Assembly (NCBI RefSeq): GCF_946479885.1
Contig: NZ_CAMLHM010000003.1
Coordinates: 65,012-129,011, forward strand
Direction of reading: 5' to 3'
Source: an uncultured Devosia sp.
GTDB lineage: Bacteria; Pseudomonadota; Alphaproteobacteria; Rhizobiales; Devosiaceae
DNA: 64,000 bases
Every line of letters starts with the position of its first letter. Within the stretch, counting starts at the first letter, position 1. The translations under genes were made by a program, and so were the position numbers. The notes under the pieces are model-generated. The model was given only the letters and a program-made list of their open reading frames with translations. It was not told the origin of the DNA and searched no databases. This document shows, in pieces, positions 17,809 to 27,525 of the stretch.

Positions 17809-19299
17809 TTAGTGAGAACGGATCAGGCGCATTCTGACTTTGCTCAGGGCGGCGGAGAAATAGAGCTGCAAACTGCGCGCTGCGGTGGGGAAGAGGGTAT
17901 AGGCTAGCGCGACCGCTCCGATGCCAGCAAAAGCCGCATGCAGTAGGTGGGTCCAAACTGGTGCATCAGCAAGGAACATTCCAACCGCAGCAGATGCGCA
18001 TAGGAAGCTTGCAAGCAAAACCACGCCCTTCACGAGCCCGCCGTGTAGCTTCGCCATACTGATTTGTAGAAAGGCGTCCAGCCAGACCCGCAATGCCCAT
18101 GCCGCTGCAGTGCCGGCAAGACCTAACCAGTTTGTGAAGAGGTAGAGCATGAGCAGGTAAACGGGCAGCTCGGCAACATGGAGCATGGCGACAATTGCCG
18201 GACGCCCCTGGGCTTGCAAGAATCCGTTTCCGATATAGCCAGCCGCATTTCCCCACATACCCAGAAGCAATATGATTGTAATGGGCGTGGAGATGGCGGC
18301 AAATTCGCTATCGATCCATAAGTTCAAGAAGACGTGGGATAGGGCTACACCTGTCCCACAGATGAATGTCATGAGGCACAGTAAGGTCTCGATGGCTTGC
18401 TTCCCCACGCGCGTGCCCTCTTCGCCGTCGAGCCGGGAGAAGCGTGGGAACAGGGCTCGGGCAAGGGCCTCGGGAATAATGGCAACACGCCCAACCATGC
18501 TCATCGGGACTGAATAGAAGGCGACCTTGTTGGTTCCGAGTGCAGCACCTACCACGGCAGTGTCCATGCTGGCCATAACTGGTGAAACAAGGTTCGAAAG
18601 AGTAACCCACCCGCCAAAGCTGGCGAGCTCCGTTAGAAGAGGAGGTTCGATCCACTGAACTTTCCTGATCCCCTCGGTTCGGGCGCTGACGATAATGAGA
18701 GTCAGGCACGTCAGGGCCCGGATACCGACGGCCGCGGGGACGATGTAGTACAGTTCGGGTCCGACCAAAATGGCCACAATCAATGGGACAATCTGGCCCA
18801 AGCTGGAACCGACAACGGCGATGATATTGGCGTGCAGGAATTGGCCCCGCGACTCCAGCGAAGAACGGAAAACACCCATGCACAGCAGGATAGGCAGGGA
18901 TGCAGAAATGTAGGGAATGGAATACTGATATTCCTCGATGGCGCCGGAGCCAGTCGTCGGTACGATCGAAGTATAGTAGGTAATTCCATAGTATAAACCA
19001 ACACCAGCGACCAGGCCCAGCCCAAAAATGGTCCAACCTGCTGTAAATATTATTTGCTTGCGCAGATTCTGGCTGTCTAGGGGTGTTCGCGCCAATGCGC
19101 GACCTGCCGCCCTTGAGAAGCCGCCGTCTGAGAACTGGGAGAGCCCCAGAAAAACCCAAGTGAGTGCAACAAACCCGTATCTATCGTAACCTATGACGGT
19201 GAGGTAGATAGGCACAGTGGCCAGGGTAACCAGAATAGGGATTGCCAAGCCTCCGAGATTATAAATGGCAGCCGATTTGGTCGAACTCACGACAAACAC
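17809..19299 (-). CDS. Wzx-type polysaccharide flippase
   Basis: A 496-residue membrane protein with about 14 predicted spans and few charged residues between them. This is the MATE/MOP-like fold of polysaccharide exporters that flip the lipid-linked repeat unit to the periplasm. SDGGFSRAAGRALAR in the first loops and the GNGFLQAQGRP segment fit the family. The start is GTG 19299; a second GTG is at 19290. It is read opposite to the neighbouring transferases, and its composition is less GC-rich than the rfb genes, suggesting the middle of the locus was acquired separately. Confidence 0.88.
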   Translation of the reverse strand: MFVVSSTKSAAIYNLGGLAIPILVTLATVPIYLTVIGYDRYGFVALTWVFLGLSQFSDGGFSRAAGRALARTPLDSQNLRKQIIFTAGWTIFGLGLVAGVGLYYGITYYTSIVPTTGSGAIEEYQYSIPYISASLPILLCMGVFRSSLESRGQFLHANIIAVVGSSLGQIVPLIVAILVGPELYYIVPAAVGIRALTCLTLIIVSARTEGIRKVQWIEPPLLTELASFGGWVTLSNLVSPVMASMDTAVVGAALGTNKVAFYSVPMSMVGRVAIIPEALARALFPRFSRLDGEEGTRVGKQAIETLLCLMTFICGTGVALSHVFLNLWIDSEFAAISTPITIILLLGMWGNAAGYIGNGFLQAQGRPAIVAMLHVAELPVYLLMLYLFTNWLGLAGTAAAWALRVWLDAFLQISMAKLHGGLVKGVVLLASFLCASAAVGMFLADAPVWTHLLHAAFAGIGAVALAYTLFPTAARSLQLYFSAALSKVRMRLIRSH

Positions 19300-19332
19300 T
19301 CCATCCGGCGCTCGAAACCACGAAGGTTGGCG

Positions 19333-20295
19333 ATGATAAATCCGAAAGTTTCAGTTATCATCATCACTTGGAATTCCGCAACCATCATCGGAAAGTGCCT
19401 GGAGTACCTGCGCGAAAGTAATTTCCCGTGGCAATCTGAAGTAATTGTTTTCGACAACGCCTCGTCTGATAGTACTTTAGATGTCGTTCGGGAATTTCAC
19501 GGTGTTACGGTTTTTGCGTCGCAGGAGAACTTGGGATTTGGTCGCGGAAATAATGCGGCGGCCCTAAAGGCGAGGGGCGAGTTCTTGCTGTTGCTCAATC
19601 CGGATGCTTATCTCTTTGATCCAGAGGCGCTGCGGAATTTGGTCGAGACGGCGGAGCTTGAGGGTGGGGCCGCGGTGGGGCCAAAACTGCTTAATACGGA
19701 TTCCTCACACCAAGTGGGAGACGCGGGGTACTCTCCCAGCCTCCCTCATCTACTTGCTCACCAGCTGTTTCTGTCGAGGTTTTTTCGGGTCAAGGGATAT
19801 TACGTCTCCGGTCGCAGCGTTACCGGGAAGGCGCCGAAAGTAGTGGATTGGCTGGCGGGGACGTGTCTGCTGGTGCGCCGAGAGATATTCGCTCAGTCGG
19901 GATTTCTAGCGGACATCTTTATGTATGGCGAGGACGTGGAATTGGGGTGCCGTCTCACCGATGCGGGGCACAAACTGCTTTATTGTCCAGGCACTGAAGT
20001 GCTGCACCTGCAGGGCGCCACGCAGAAGAAACAGGGCACACTCTACGTTTCCACGAAGTGGATCGACAGCATCTTCGAACATTTTCGACGCGCTGGGCAC
20101 GGAGAGGGCTGGCGCATCGTGCTCCTAAAGCTAATCTTGCGTCTCGGCTTCGCCCTACGGCTTGTGGCTTACAGTGCAAAATACCTTCGTACCAAGAGCG
20201 ATCTCGACCGCGCTCGGGTAGAGTCGATGCGCACCTACGGTCGCTATGTGCGCAATTACAACCGTCTCCAGGGGCGGGCGACCAGCCCCGCTTGA
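19333..20295 (+). CDS. GT2-family glycosyltransferase
   Basis: A 320-residue GT-A transferase. ATG 19333 is chosen because CGAAGG lies 6 bases upstream; TTG 19327 is an alternative. VSVIIITWNSA begins the nucleotide-binding fold, VFDNASSDST follows, and LLLLNPDAYLF contains the D-x-D-like metal site. GEDVELGCRLTDAGHKLLY is the ED motif with catalytic Asp, as in the rhamnosyltransferase-type GT2 group. The sugar is unknown; dTDP-rhamnose is plausible. It is divergent from wzx with a 33-base gap. Confidence 0.9.
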   Translation: MINPKVSVIIITWNSATIIGKCLEYLRESNFPWQSEVIVFDNASSDSTLDVVREFHGVTVFASQENLGFGRGNNAAALKARGEFLLLLNPDAYLFDPEALRNLVETAELEGGAAVGPKLLNTDSSHQVGDAGYSPSLPHLLAHQLFLSRFFRVKGYYVSGRSVTGKAPKVVDWLAGTCLLVRREIFAQSGFLADIFMYGEDVELGCRLTDAGHKLLYCPGTEVLHLQGATQKKQGTLYVSTKWIDSIFEHFRRAGHGEGWRIVLLKLILRLGFALRLVAYSAKYLRTKSDLDRARVESMRTYGRYVRNYNRLQGRATSPA

Positions 20296-20341
20296 GCTCT
20301 TGAGCTGTGCGATAAAACCAGGGGACAGGAGACAAATAACG

Positions 20342-21769
20342 GTGATCGATTCGATTTCGCACCCCAGGCCGGAAGAGCCACAGTACTTGAAGAAGGCCGA
20401 TGCATCTTGGATCAATCGCCCACACAAAGCGTTCGCGTGGACTTTTTTGAGCATCGCTATTTATGTCTCCCTTGTCTGGCCCACCTATTTGCTACTCCAG
20501 GTCCCAGGGCTCCCTCGGATATCTCTCTCAAGAGTATGCATGGCCATTGGCGTTCTCATGTTTTTCTTCGGGCCATTTTTCAGCGGGCGTCTGTACATGG
20601 ACTTCCGCTGGGCAGTAAAAAGCTGCCGGACGACCATAACGCTCGTGATTACTCTATTCGTGTGGCGGATATTTACGGCGTTTGTCGGAGAGACGCCGGA
20701 AGCTTCGATAGTTTTGACGGTCTTGGAATTCATAGTAATCAGCGGGATTTTCTTTTCCGGCGTGATGGTCGCCGGCAGAAAAGGTGGGCGGGAGATCATA
20801 GCTAATGCATTGTTTTTATCTTTCGCCACTCTTGTCGCGGTAGCGCTATTCGAGATGACCACGGGCGTTAACGTTGGGGCAATATTGGTCAGCATGTCTG
20901 ACATGCAGGATTCTCTCGCCCAGATGATGGGCCTTAGCCAAGTGCGAGACGGTCAGTTCCGCATTAGGTCTCTGTCCGCACACTCGATACTTTTGGGGCA
21001 GTTTTTGGGAGCCCTTTTGCCGTTTATGGCTGTGCAATTTTTCACCCACCCGAGAACTTCCGTGAGAGTCTCGGCCTTACTTTTGATTTGTGCAGCACCT
21101 GCCGTCATTTTCGCAACTCGAGCACGATCAGGGCTAATTGCATTAGCGGTCTCCATCCTCGTCTACGTCACATTGCGAGTGCTTTTTGCGAGAGTAAGCA
21201 AATCCACAAAATTGGCGCTAATTGCTTTGACAGCGATTTTTATAGTTCTTCTATACTCAAGCGCTGCCGATTCAATATTCATGCTTGTACAGGGACGCAG
21301 CGAAATAGAGATGTCTAGCAGCGTGGTTCGAGATGAAATGATCAGCAAAGGCATTGTTGCTGTAGAGGGGAGCCCAATTTGGGGATTCGGCCAGGGACGT
21401 TCAGTTCGGCATGCGGGCGTAGTTAATTTTGACGGCTCCCTTTCCATCGACAACTTTTACCTGTCGCGGCTATTGGATTTTGGCTTTGTCGGGCTCGCGT
21501 TGGAAATTGGGCTTTTTGTCTCCATTGTGCTTCTTGGTTTCCGAGCGGCTGGACTGTTAGCGGAGCCCGCTGAGAGGGGTGTCGCACTTGCGGGAGTAGC
21601 GGCAGTGATAAGCATCTTAGTCGGGCAATATGTGATCAGTTCCTGGGACAACCAAGTAATTGTTTTCCTCTTCGCTGCCTACTTTGGGGGAGCTTTGATA
21701 GAGAGTAAGCGGCTACGAGCCGAGGAACTAGCTTCCTTGAGCCAGGTGCCGCAGCTCGCGGTCACTTGA
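20342..21769 (+). CDS. Polysaccharide polymerase, Wzy/O-antigen ligase-like
   Basis: A 475-residue protein with about 11-12 membrane spans and one large periplasmic loop around residues 310-370. The start GTG 20342 is 10 bases after AGGAG. The loop carries VVRDEMISKGIVAVEGSPIWGFGQGR, a G-x-G motif like that of Wzy/WaaL proteins. Function: it probably joins lipid-linked repeat units in the periplasm. The sequence is AT-richer than the flanks. A second protein of this class lies at 27526. Confidence 0.8.
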   Translation: MIDSISHPRPEEPQYLKKADASWINRPHKAFAWTFLSIAIYVSLVWPTYLLLQVPGLPRISLSRVCMAIGVLMFFFGPFFSGRLYMDFRWAVKSCRTTITLVITLFVWRIFTAFVGETPEASIVLTVLEFIVISGIFFSGVMVAGRKGGREIIANALFLSFATLVAVALFEMTTGVNVGAILVSMSDMQDSLAQMMGLSQVRDGQFRIRSLSAHSILLGQFLGALLPFMAVQFFTHPRTSVRVSALLLICAAPAVIFATRARSGLIALAVSILVYVTLRVLFARVSKSTKLALIALTAIFIVLLYSSAADSIFMLVQGRSEIEMSSSVVRDEMISKGIVAVEGSPIWGFGQGRSVRHAGVVNFDGSLSIDNFYLSRLLDFGFVGLALEIGLFVSIVLLGFRAAGLLAEPAERGVALAGVAAVISILVGQYVISSWDNQVIVFLFAAYFGGALIESKRLRAEELASLSQVPQLAVT

Positions 21770-22126
21770 GGCACTGGTTCGATTCTGGGGATATCCGAGC
21801 AGATCGAAAGGGGCGGAGGATGTATTCACATCAAACAAGCAACACATCCCAATTTCTGCGCTGGAGAATGCCGGATGCGCTGGCCAAGACGGCGCATGAG
21901 AGTGAGGCCTTCATTCTTACAAGAATAGCGGACTATCAGTTGGATAGCCGTTTTGCAGACACGCTATGAACTCATCGCCATAGCATAATAGTAGGCTAGA
22001 GACTAAGATCGAGCATGTTGAAGAGTGTCAGTGAGCCATTTGAGAATTAACTTCTCCCCAAGGCGTGCTGCATCAGAACGGGTAGAGGTAGTGGTGGTCG
22101 TAAAGAATTCTCTTCATGAAAAAACG

Positions 22127-23101
22127 ATGATGGATCGGAAGATCGACCTCGGGGAGATCCATAGGTACATAGATTACGACCGTGGCTATGTTTTTCTAGA
22201 TTATGCCATTTACTACAATATTGGCGACCTCCTCATAACCATGGGAACGAGGTCCTTTTTTGATACTGCGCCTCTTCCTCCATTGGCGGAATTGTCGCTG
22301 TTACAGGTTGCCAGAATAAGAGGCGGAGACATCGTCCCACATGCGGGACTCGAGCTGCTTGACCGGCTGGCACTAAGTGGGGCGACCCTTGTTCTGCAGG
22401 GCGGTGGCAATTTCGGCGATCTGTACCCCTATCACCAGCAGCTCAGGGAGCTAATTGCGCTTCGCTATCCCGATAATCCCATCCTGGTCCTGCCCCAGAG
22501 CATACACTTCAACGATCCTTCCAAAGAGCTGCGGTCGCAGGAGTTACTCTCCGGCCATCGAAACCTAACTCTGCTCTGCCGCGATGCAGAATCACTGGTA
22601 TTTGCGGAAAAGGCATCCACACGCTCTCGCCTTATGCCTGACATGGCGCACCATCTTTGGGCGGGTGAATGGCTAACGCAATTTCGAGACAAGGCCCACA
22701 AAGGCCGTCTGTGCTTGCTGCGCGACGACAAGGAATCTCAGAATCTTAGTGCGACCCAGGCCGCATCGACGTCGGTTGACTGGGCAGATTTTACCTCAGT
22801 GGCAGACGACATCATATTGCGCGCGTTGCGCTATTACATGACGCGTCTGGATCGATTGTCGAACATCATTTCACCAACCGGACCTTGGAAGTTTCACGAG
22901 CGGCTACTGATGGAGCGCGTCGTTGGTAAGTTTGCCAGCTTTGAGAACATTGAGACCGACCGGCTGCACGCCATGATACTAGCGTGTCTGCTGTCGCGGT
23001 CAGTCGTGGCGCGAGACAATTCCTATGGGAAGTTGTCACGATACCACAGAGACTGGCTGAATGGCAGCTTGGTTGAATGGGCTGGTGACGATGCAGCGTA
23101 G
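22127..23101 (+). CDS. Polysaccharide pyruvyl transferase family protein
   Basis: About 324 residues from ATG 22127 (MMDRKIDLGE); an upstream GTG at 22025 would add 34 poorly structured residues. Family signs are YYNIGDLLI, LVLQGGGNFGDLYPYHQQLRE, NPILVLPQSIHF, and the late SRSVVARDNSYGKLSRY (a C-terminal His/Asp-Asn segment). These enzymes add pyruvate ketals to sugars from phosphoenolpyruvate, giving acidic polysaccharide. Some members transfer other groups. It overlaps the next gene by 11 bases. Confidence 0.85.
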   Translation: MMDRKIDLGEIHRYIDYDRGYVFLDYAIYYNIGDLLITMGTRSFFDTAPLPPLAELSLLQVARIRGGDIVPHAGLELLDRLALSGATLVLQGGGNFGDLYPYHQQLRELIALRYPDNPILVLPQSIHFNDPSKELRSQELLSGHRNLTLLCRDAESLVFAEKASTRSRLMPDMAHHLWAGEWLTQFRDKAHKGRLCLLRDDKESQNLSATQAASTSVDWADFTSVADDIILRALRYYMTRLDRLSNIISPTGPWKFHERLLMERVVGKFASFENIETDRLHAMILACLLSRSVVARDNSYGKLSRYHRDWLNGSLVEWAGDDAA

Positions 23102-24212
23102 TCGCCGGGTAGTTTTTCTCACGACGGAATCGGCCAAGGACACCAGAGGTTTTTCGGGGACTTTATTCTACGCGTATGCTGCCCTTGGCAAAACCGAAGG
23201 GATAAGCGTGTCGAACGTGTCCCTACGTCCGCTGCGAAATTTGGTGCGCGGCTTCAACAAGCTGATGGAGTTCGCGACTGGGAAGAAGGTAGATTATTCT
23301 TGGCATCCCGTCTTCACGCGCATCGCTGGGGTGTGCGCAAACCTTGCGGTCAAGACCGCCCGTCCCGACCTTATCGTTGCGCTTGCGGGTTCTCGCTACC
23401 TGGCCGGTCTACGAACGCATGTCCCGATTGTGTACGCGAGCGACGCGACGTTCGCTGCCATATCTGAGCTCTATCCGGCCTATCAAAGCTGGCCCGCCTG
23501 GGCTCGAAAGAATGCAGAAGCGAGCGAGAGGAGGAGCCTAGGCATTGCCGACCGGATTGTCATGTCCTCGGAATGGGCTAGACGTTCGGCGATCGAGGAT
23601 TACGACGTACCGGCGTGGAAAGTAGAGGTGGTGCCATACGGCGCCAATCTACCGACTGGCCTTTTGGAAATGAAACACAAGTGTCCTGAGGAGAATGCCG
23701 TGTGTCGGCTTCTTTTTATCGGCATGGACTGGGAGCGGAAAGGTGGGGATTTTGTTCTCGGTGTACACAACGCCCTCCTTGGTCTCGGCGTCGACAGTAC
23801 ACTTGATATAGTAGGGCCCGCCCCTGAACGCGTCAGGCGCGTGCCTAAGGTGTCTCTCTATGGCAAGTTGAGCAAAGAGAATGATGAAGATCTTGCCACG
23901 CTCATCTCTCTTTGGAAGAGAGCGCATTTTTTTGTCTTACCCACCGTCGCCGACGCTACGCCAATCGTTTTTTCTGAGGCCGCTTCGTTTGGAGTGCCAT
24001 CCATAACTTTCGACGTCGGGGGCACGTCGGATGCCGTTGGATGGGGTGGCAGGACGTTTAGTTTGGGTGATTCACCCCAATCAATCGCTCTGTTTATTTC
24101 GGAATGCTGGAAGGCGCCCGAGAAGTATGAGTCCCTCTCCAAGCTTTCAGTGAGATATGCAGCTGAAAAGGCAAATTGGTCGATGTGGGTAAGTAACGTG
24201 CTCGGCTCTTGA
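23091..24212 (+). CDS. GT4-family glycosyltransferase
   Basis: ATG 23091 (MQRSRRVVFLTTES) starts 11 bases before the stop of the upstream gene; ATG 23061 is a longer alternative. The product is about 373 residues of GT-B form. LLFIGMDWERKGGDFVL and FFVLPTVADATPIVFSEAASFGVP mark the donor domain (E-x7-E type), and VVPYGAN lies between the domains. The sugar is unknown. It is the last plus-strand gene of the locus and converges on the kinase gene. Confidence 0.88.
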   Translation: MQRSRRVVFLTTESAKDTRGFSGTLFYAYAALGKTEGISVSNVSLRPLRNLVRGFNKLMEFATGKKVDYSWHPVFTRIAGVCANLAVKTARPDLIVALAGSRYLAGLRTHVPIVYASDATFAAISELYPAYQSWPAWARKNAEASERRSLGIADRIVMSSEWARRSAIEDYDVPAWKVEVVPYGANLPTGLLEMKHKCPEENAVCRLLFIGMDWERKGGDFVLGVHNALLGLGVDSTLDIVGPAPERVRRVPKVSLYGKLSKENDEDLATLISLWKRAHFFVLPTVADATPIVFSEAASFGVPSITFDVGGTSDAVGWGGRTFSLGDSPQSIALFISECWKAPEKYESLSKLSVRYAAEKANWSMWVSNVLGS

Positions 24213-24498
24213 GGCTGGTTCGGTCCGCCACAGAGTTCCCCCTGATTCTGGCGGCTGCCCTATTCGACATTTGGATCCGACTTAGGCCGTAGCTTTCAGT
24301 AAAAGGTCCAGCGGGATAGACCCACATGGCCGACGGGCGGTGCCGGAGTACTAAGGAGCATTCCGCGCGCAACTGCTAACTCGAGGCCGCAAGTCTGCAA
24401 CGCTGAAGTCCATGGCGGCCGCGCCGCCAGCAGTATCTGCCCCAAATGGCGTGGCGCGGTCTGTCCCTGTGCCTAGTAAGAAAGCTGGGAATACGGCT

Positions 24499-26628
24499 CT
24501 ATTCGTTTTCGGTGTAGTAGTTCCCGTATTTGCGCATGTATGCGGCGCGCGTTTGGTCCTGCTGGTTGATGACTGCCACGATCTCCGCGTTGGGCGCCTT
24601 GTTTTCCATCAGGCTGGTCACGGCCTGCTTGGCGTCTTGCTGCGAGGTGCTGGCCCAGCGAGTCACGAAGACAATGGCATCGGCCGATGGAGCAACATAC
24701 AGGCTGTCGACCACCGGCCCCACCGGTGGCGTGTCCACAATCACCACATCAAAAGTTCGTCTAGCCGCATGAATTAGGCGGGCGAACGACCGGCCAGTCA
24801 GCAACTGGTCAGTCGGCACATCGCTTCGACGGGCGCCTACGATGATCGTAGCGGAGGACATGGTGTCATGCGAAATGATCGAATTGAAGTTCTCTGAGTC
24901 ATCGCTAGTCAGAAACTCCAACAAACCTTGAGACGGTTCGATGCCAAGGTGGCGATGCAGGCTCGGCTTCCGCAGATCGCAGTCAATTAGCAGAGTTGAA
25001 TTGCCAGAAAGAGCATACGAGCGCGCTAGTGCGAGGGCTAACGTCGTCTTGCCCTCGTTGGGCGCGGTAGAGGATACCATGATAAGGTGACCCGTCCCGG
25101 GTTCACTTTGCTTCCCACTTGACCGAATTGATTGTTCCAAGGTTGCGCGAAGGCGTCTGATAGACTCCGCAAAGACCGATAAAGGTGAGTTCACCATGAG
25201 GTTGGCCAGACTTTCCTTTTCGGACTTAGCCTTCTGTCGGGGAACCGCTCCGGCAACACGGGTCCTCAATACAGACGCGAGTTGCGCCTCGCTCGTGAAG
25301 CCCCCGATGACGTTTTCGTACAGGAAGGCCAGTGCGACACCAAGGCCGACGGCAGCCACGCCCGCAACAGCCATTATGAGAAGCCGATTGGGAAAAGCTG
25401 GACGTTCGGGAGGCAGCGCTGGAGAGACAATTCGGCTGTCGGCAACTTGCAAATCCGCCTGCGCTTCAAGATCCTGAACGCGGCTCAGCAGGGTCTGGTA
25501 CTGATTGCGAGCGAGCTCAGCGTTCTGCTGCAACTCGAAAATATCGGTGAGCACATCTGGTGGCAGCGAACCGTTCAGGATATCGCGCCGCAGGTCTTGC
25601 CGCAGCGCGTCTTCTTGGGTCTGACTGTCGGTGACGGACTGTCGAAGCGCCGACACCTCCGACGTGGCAGTGTCCCGCAGTCTGGACTCAATACTGGCAA
25701 GCTCCTGTTGGAGGTCCACCGCGACTGCGGACCCCTCAGCCGTGCCGGACAACTGGTTGGCCAAATCAGCACGCTGCCGTTCTAACTCGCTCAGCGCCTG
25801 TGATTGAAGCGAGGCAACAACCGTTTCCCAATCATCGTTCGCCAAACTATTCTGGACCTGGTCAGCGATACGAGCGTTGTCGTTTCGGGCTTGGTTGAGC
25901 TGGCGGATTTGCTGCTGGATGCGTGTCAGATCAGAACGCCCGCTGTCGGTTGCGATCCGTTCGATATTGGTGTCGATAAAGCTATCGAACGAACCTTCCG
26001 ACATAGTGATGGCCTCGCGTGCTTGAACGATGCGAGCCTGCAGAATGTCTCGAGAGGCGAGAGTACTTGATACCTTCGATTGGACTTGGTCCTCGATGTA
26101 AGCCTGCGAAATCGCATTAGCTAGTCGCGCCGCCCGTTCGGGATCTTGTGACCTGGCAGAAACAGCAATTAGGTAGGTCAGTCCTCTTCTTTGGACGGAC
26201 ACAGCGTTTCGCAGGTTATTAAGAGCTTGATTGAGGGCTTCGGTCGCGGTGGGCGGCGCTGGATCGGCCAGACGAAGGAAGGTTAGCACCCTCTCTCGCA
26301 AAGATAGCGACACGCCCACCGAGGCGTCCGCAGTCAGGTCCTCTGCCTCGATCACTTTGAGCAGAACATTGTCCGAGCGCAGGATTTCCACCTCGCTGTC
26401 AATGCGAGCACTGTCACTGCTTGTGCCCATCATCTGTGCTTCGGGATCAAGCAGATTCTTGCGTGTCGGATCCACAAGAATCAGCGTTGAAGCGGAGTAG
26501 ATCGGCGTCAACGAGAACGTGACTAACCCCGCTAGCAAAACCACGCTAATGACTGAGATCGCGATCAACCGGAATTGGCGGCGCAGCAAATCGGCGATGC
26601 TGCGCAGGTCGATCGTCGTCTCTTCCAT
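24499..26628 (-). CDS. Wzc/ExoP-type polysaccharide co-polymerase and tyrosine kinase
   Basis: A 709-residue inner-membrane protein with Wzz domain (membrane helices about 20-40 and 414-436 and a coiled-coil periplasmic part between) fused to a cytoplasmic BY-kinase. The kinase has Walker A TAPNEGKT (521-528), Walker A' LLIDCDLRK (547-555) and Walker B VVIVDTPP (628-635). The C-terminal tail has tyrosines 697, 701, 704 and 705 for autophosphorylation. It sets chain length and drives export with the outer-membrane channel, which is not encoded here. It is the last gene of the minus-strand unit, 84 bases after a phosphatase gene. Confidence 0.95.
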   Translation of the reverse strand: MEETTIDLRSIADLLRRQFRLIAISVISVVLLAGLVTFSLTPIYSASTLILVDPTRKNLLDPEAQMMGTSSDSARIDSEVEILRSDNVLLKVIEAEDLTADASVGVSLSLRERVLTFLRLADPAPPTATEALNQALNNLRNAVSVQRRGLTYLIAVSARSQDPERAARLANAISQAYIEDQVQSKVSSTLASRDILQARIVQAREAITMSEGSFDSFIDTNIERIATDSGRSDLTRIQQQIRQLNQARNDNARIADQVQNSLANDDWETVVASLQSQALSELERQRADLANQLSGTAEGSAVAVDLQQELASIESRLRDTATSEVSALRQSVTDSQTQEDALRQDLRRDILNGSLPPDVLTDIFELQQNAELARNQYQTLLSRVQDLEAQADLQVADSRIVSPALPPERPAFPNRLLIMAVAGVAAVGLGVALAFLYENVIGGFTSEAQLASVLRTRVAGAVPRQKAKSEKESLANLMVNSPLSVFAESIRRLRATLEQSIRSSGKQSEPGTGHLIMVSSTAPNEGKTTLALALARSYALSGNSTLLIDCDLRKPSLHRHLGIEPSQGLLEFLTSDDSENFNSIISHDTMSSATIIVGARRSDVPTDQLLTGRSFARLIHAARRTFDVVIVDTPPVGPVVDSLYVAPSADAIVFVTRWASTSQQDAKQAVTSLMENKAPNAEIVAVINQQDQTRAAYMRKYGNYYTENE

Positions 26629-26712
26629 TAGTCAATCCTTGGGGATTAATCGCATTGGTGGGCCCTTATGGGACACAAGGGGACTGCTGACAAACTTATT
26701 GAGCGTTTATCG

Positions 26713-27516
26713 TTACTTGGTAAGCGTTCTTTTTGCAGCGGACGTATTCAGGAAAAGCAGGTCGCCGCTGGCGTCGAGCCTTAGTGCTGTCAGAACACCC
26801 GTTGCGAATGCACCCGTGTCGATACCTATGCGGTTCGACAAAACCTCAGGCGCGGTTACCGGGGTGTGGCCGTGGACGACACGGAAGGGCCGAAGTTGAG
26901 CATCGCTCAGGAAGGGCTCCCGTATCCACAGCAAATCGGCTTCTGTTTGGTCCTCAAGCGGAATGCCGGGTCGCACACCAGCGTGGGCAAACACTATGCC
27001 GGGCAGCTGCAGACTCGTAGGAAGTGACTCCAAAAGGTCGATGTGTTCGTTAGGAATGTGACTCCCTAGCAGGTTTCGCCTTGCTGTTATCGAGACGGTG
27101 CCGAGAGCGTCGATATCGATGCCGTACGAGGCCAATGTCTCCATTCCCCCGAAGCGCAACCAGTCCGAATCTAAGGACGGAGATCGCAGAAACTTCAGCA
27201 TCATGGTTTCGTGGTTGCCGGCTAGGCAAATGCGGCGGAAGCCGGCCGGCGGTGCGCTGCAGAGCCTGTCCAGCACGGCAGCCGAGGCCGGACCGCGGTC
27301 TACGTAGTCGCCCAACATGACGATCCACTTATCGCCTGAGACTCCTATGCCGTCTTGGACGATCCGGCGTTCCAGCTCTTCGAGCTCCTTGAGACAACCG
27401 TGCACGTCGCCGATCGCATAAACGAGCGCTGGCCAGGAGACCGCGTTAAGGCGTGGTCGGGTCCGCTCCGGTGCCTCCGCGCGGCCAAGTAGCCGTTGAA
27501 TGAAGCGTCGCATCAC
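26713..27516 (-). CDS. PPP-family metallophosphatase (Ser/Thr phosphatase-like)
   Basis: A 267-residue cytoplasmic phosphatase with the full PPP signature: GDVHG (36-40), GDYVDRG (69-75), GNHE (100-103) and VVHGHTPV. These bind two metal ions for hydrolysis of phosphoserine/threonine, phosphotyrosine or nucleotide phosphates. The gene is directly upstream of the tyrosine kinase gene in the same unit, so the kinase or a nucleotide of the locus may be its substrate. This is inference; the low-molecular-weight tyrosine phosphatase usually paired with Wzc is not seen. Confidence 0.92.
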   Translation of the reverse strand: MMRRFIQRLLGRAEAPERTRPRLNAVSWPALVYAIGDVHGCLKELEELERRIVQDGIGVSGDKWIVMLGDYVDRGPASAAVLDRLCSAPPAGFRRICLAGNHETMMLKFLRSPSLDSDWLRFGGMETLASYGIDIDALGTVSITARRNLLGSHIPNEHIDLLESLPTSLQLPGIVFAHAGVRPGIPLEDQTEADLLWIREPFLSDAQLRPFRVVHGHTPVTAPEVLSNRIGIDTGAFATGVLTALRLDASGDLLFLNTSAAKRTLTK

Positions 27517-27525
27517 CGACGGTCC

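Noticed and set aside
21766..21969. A 67-residue frame between the polymerase and pyruvyl transferase genes
   Set aside because: It starts inside the polymerase stop region without a ribosome site and shows no motif; the 255-base gap looks non-coding.
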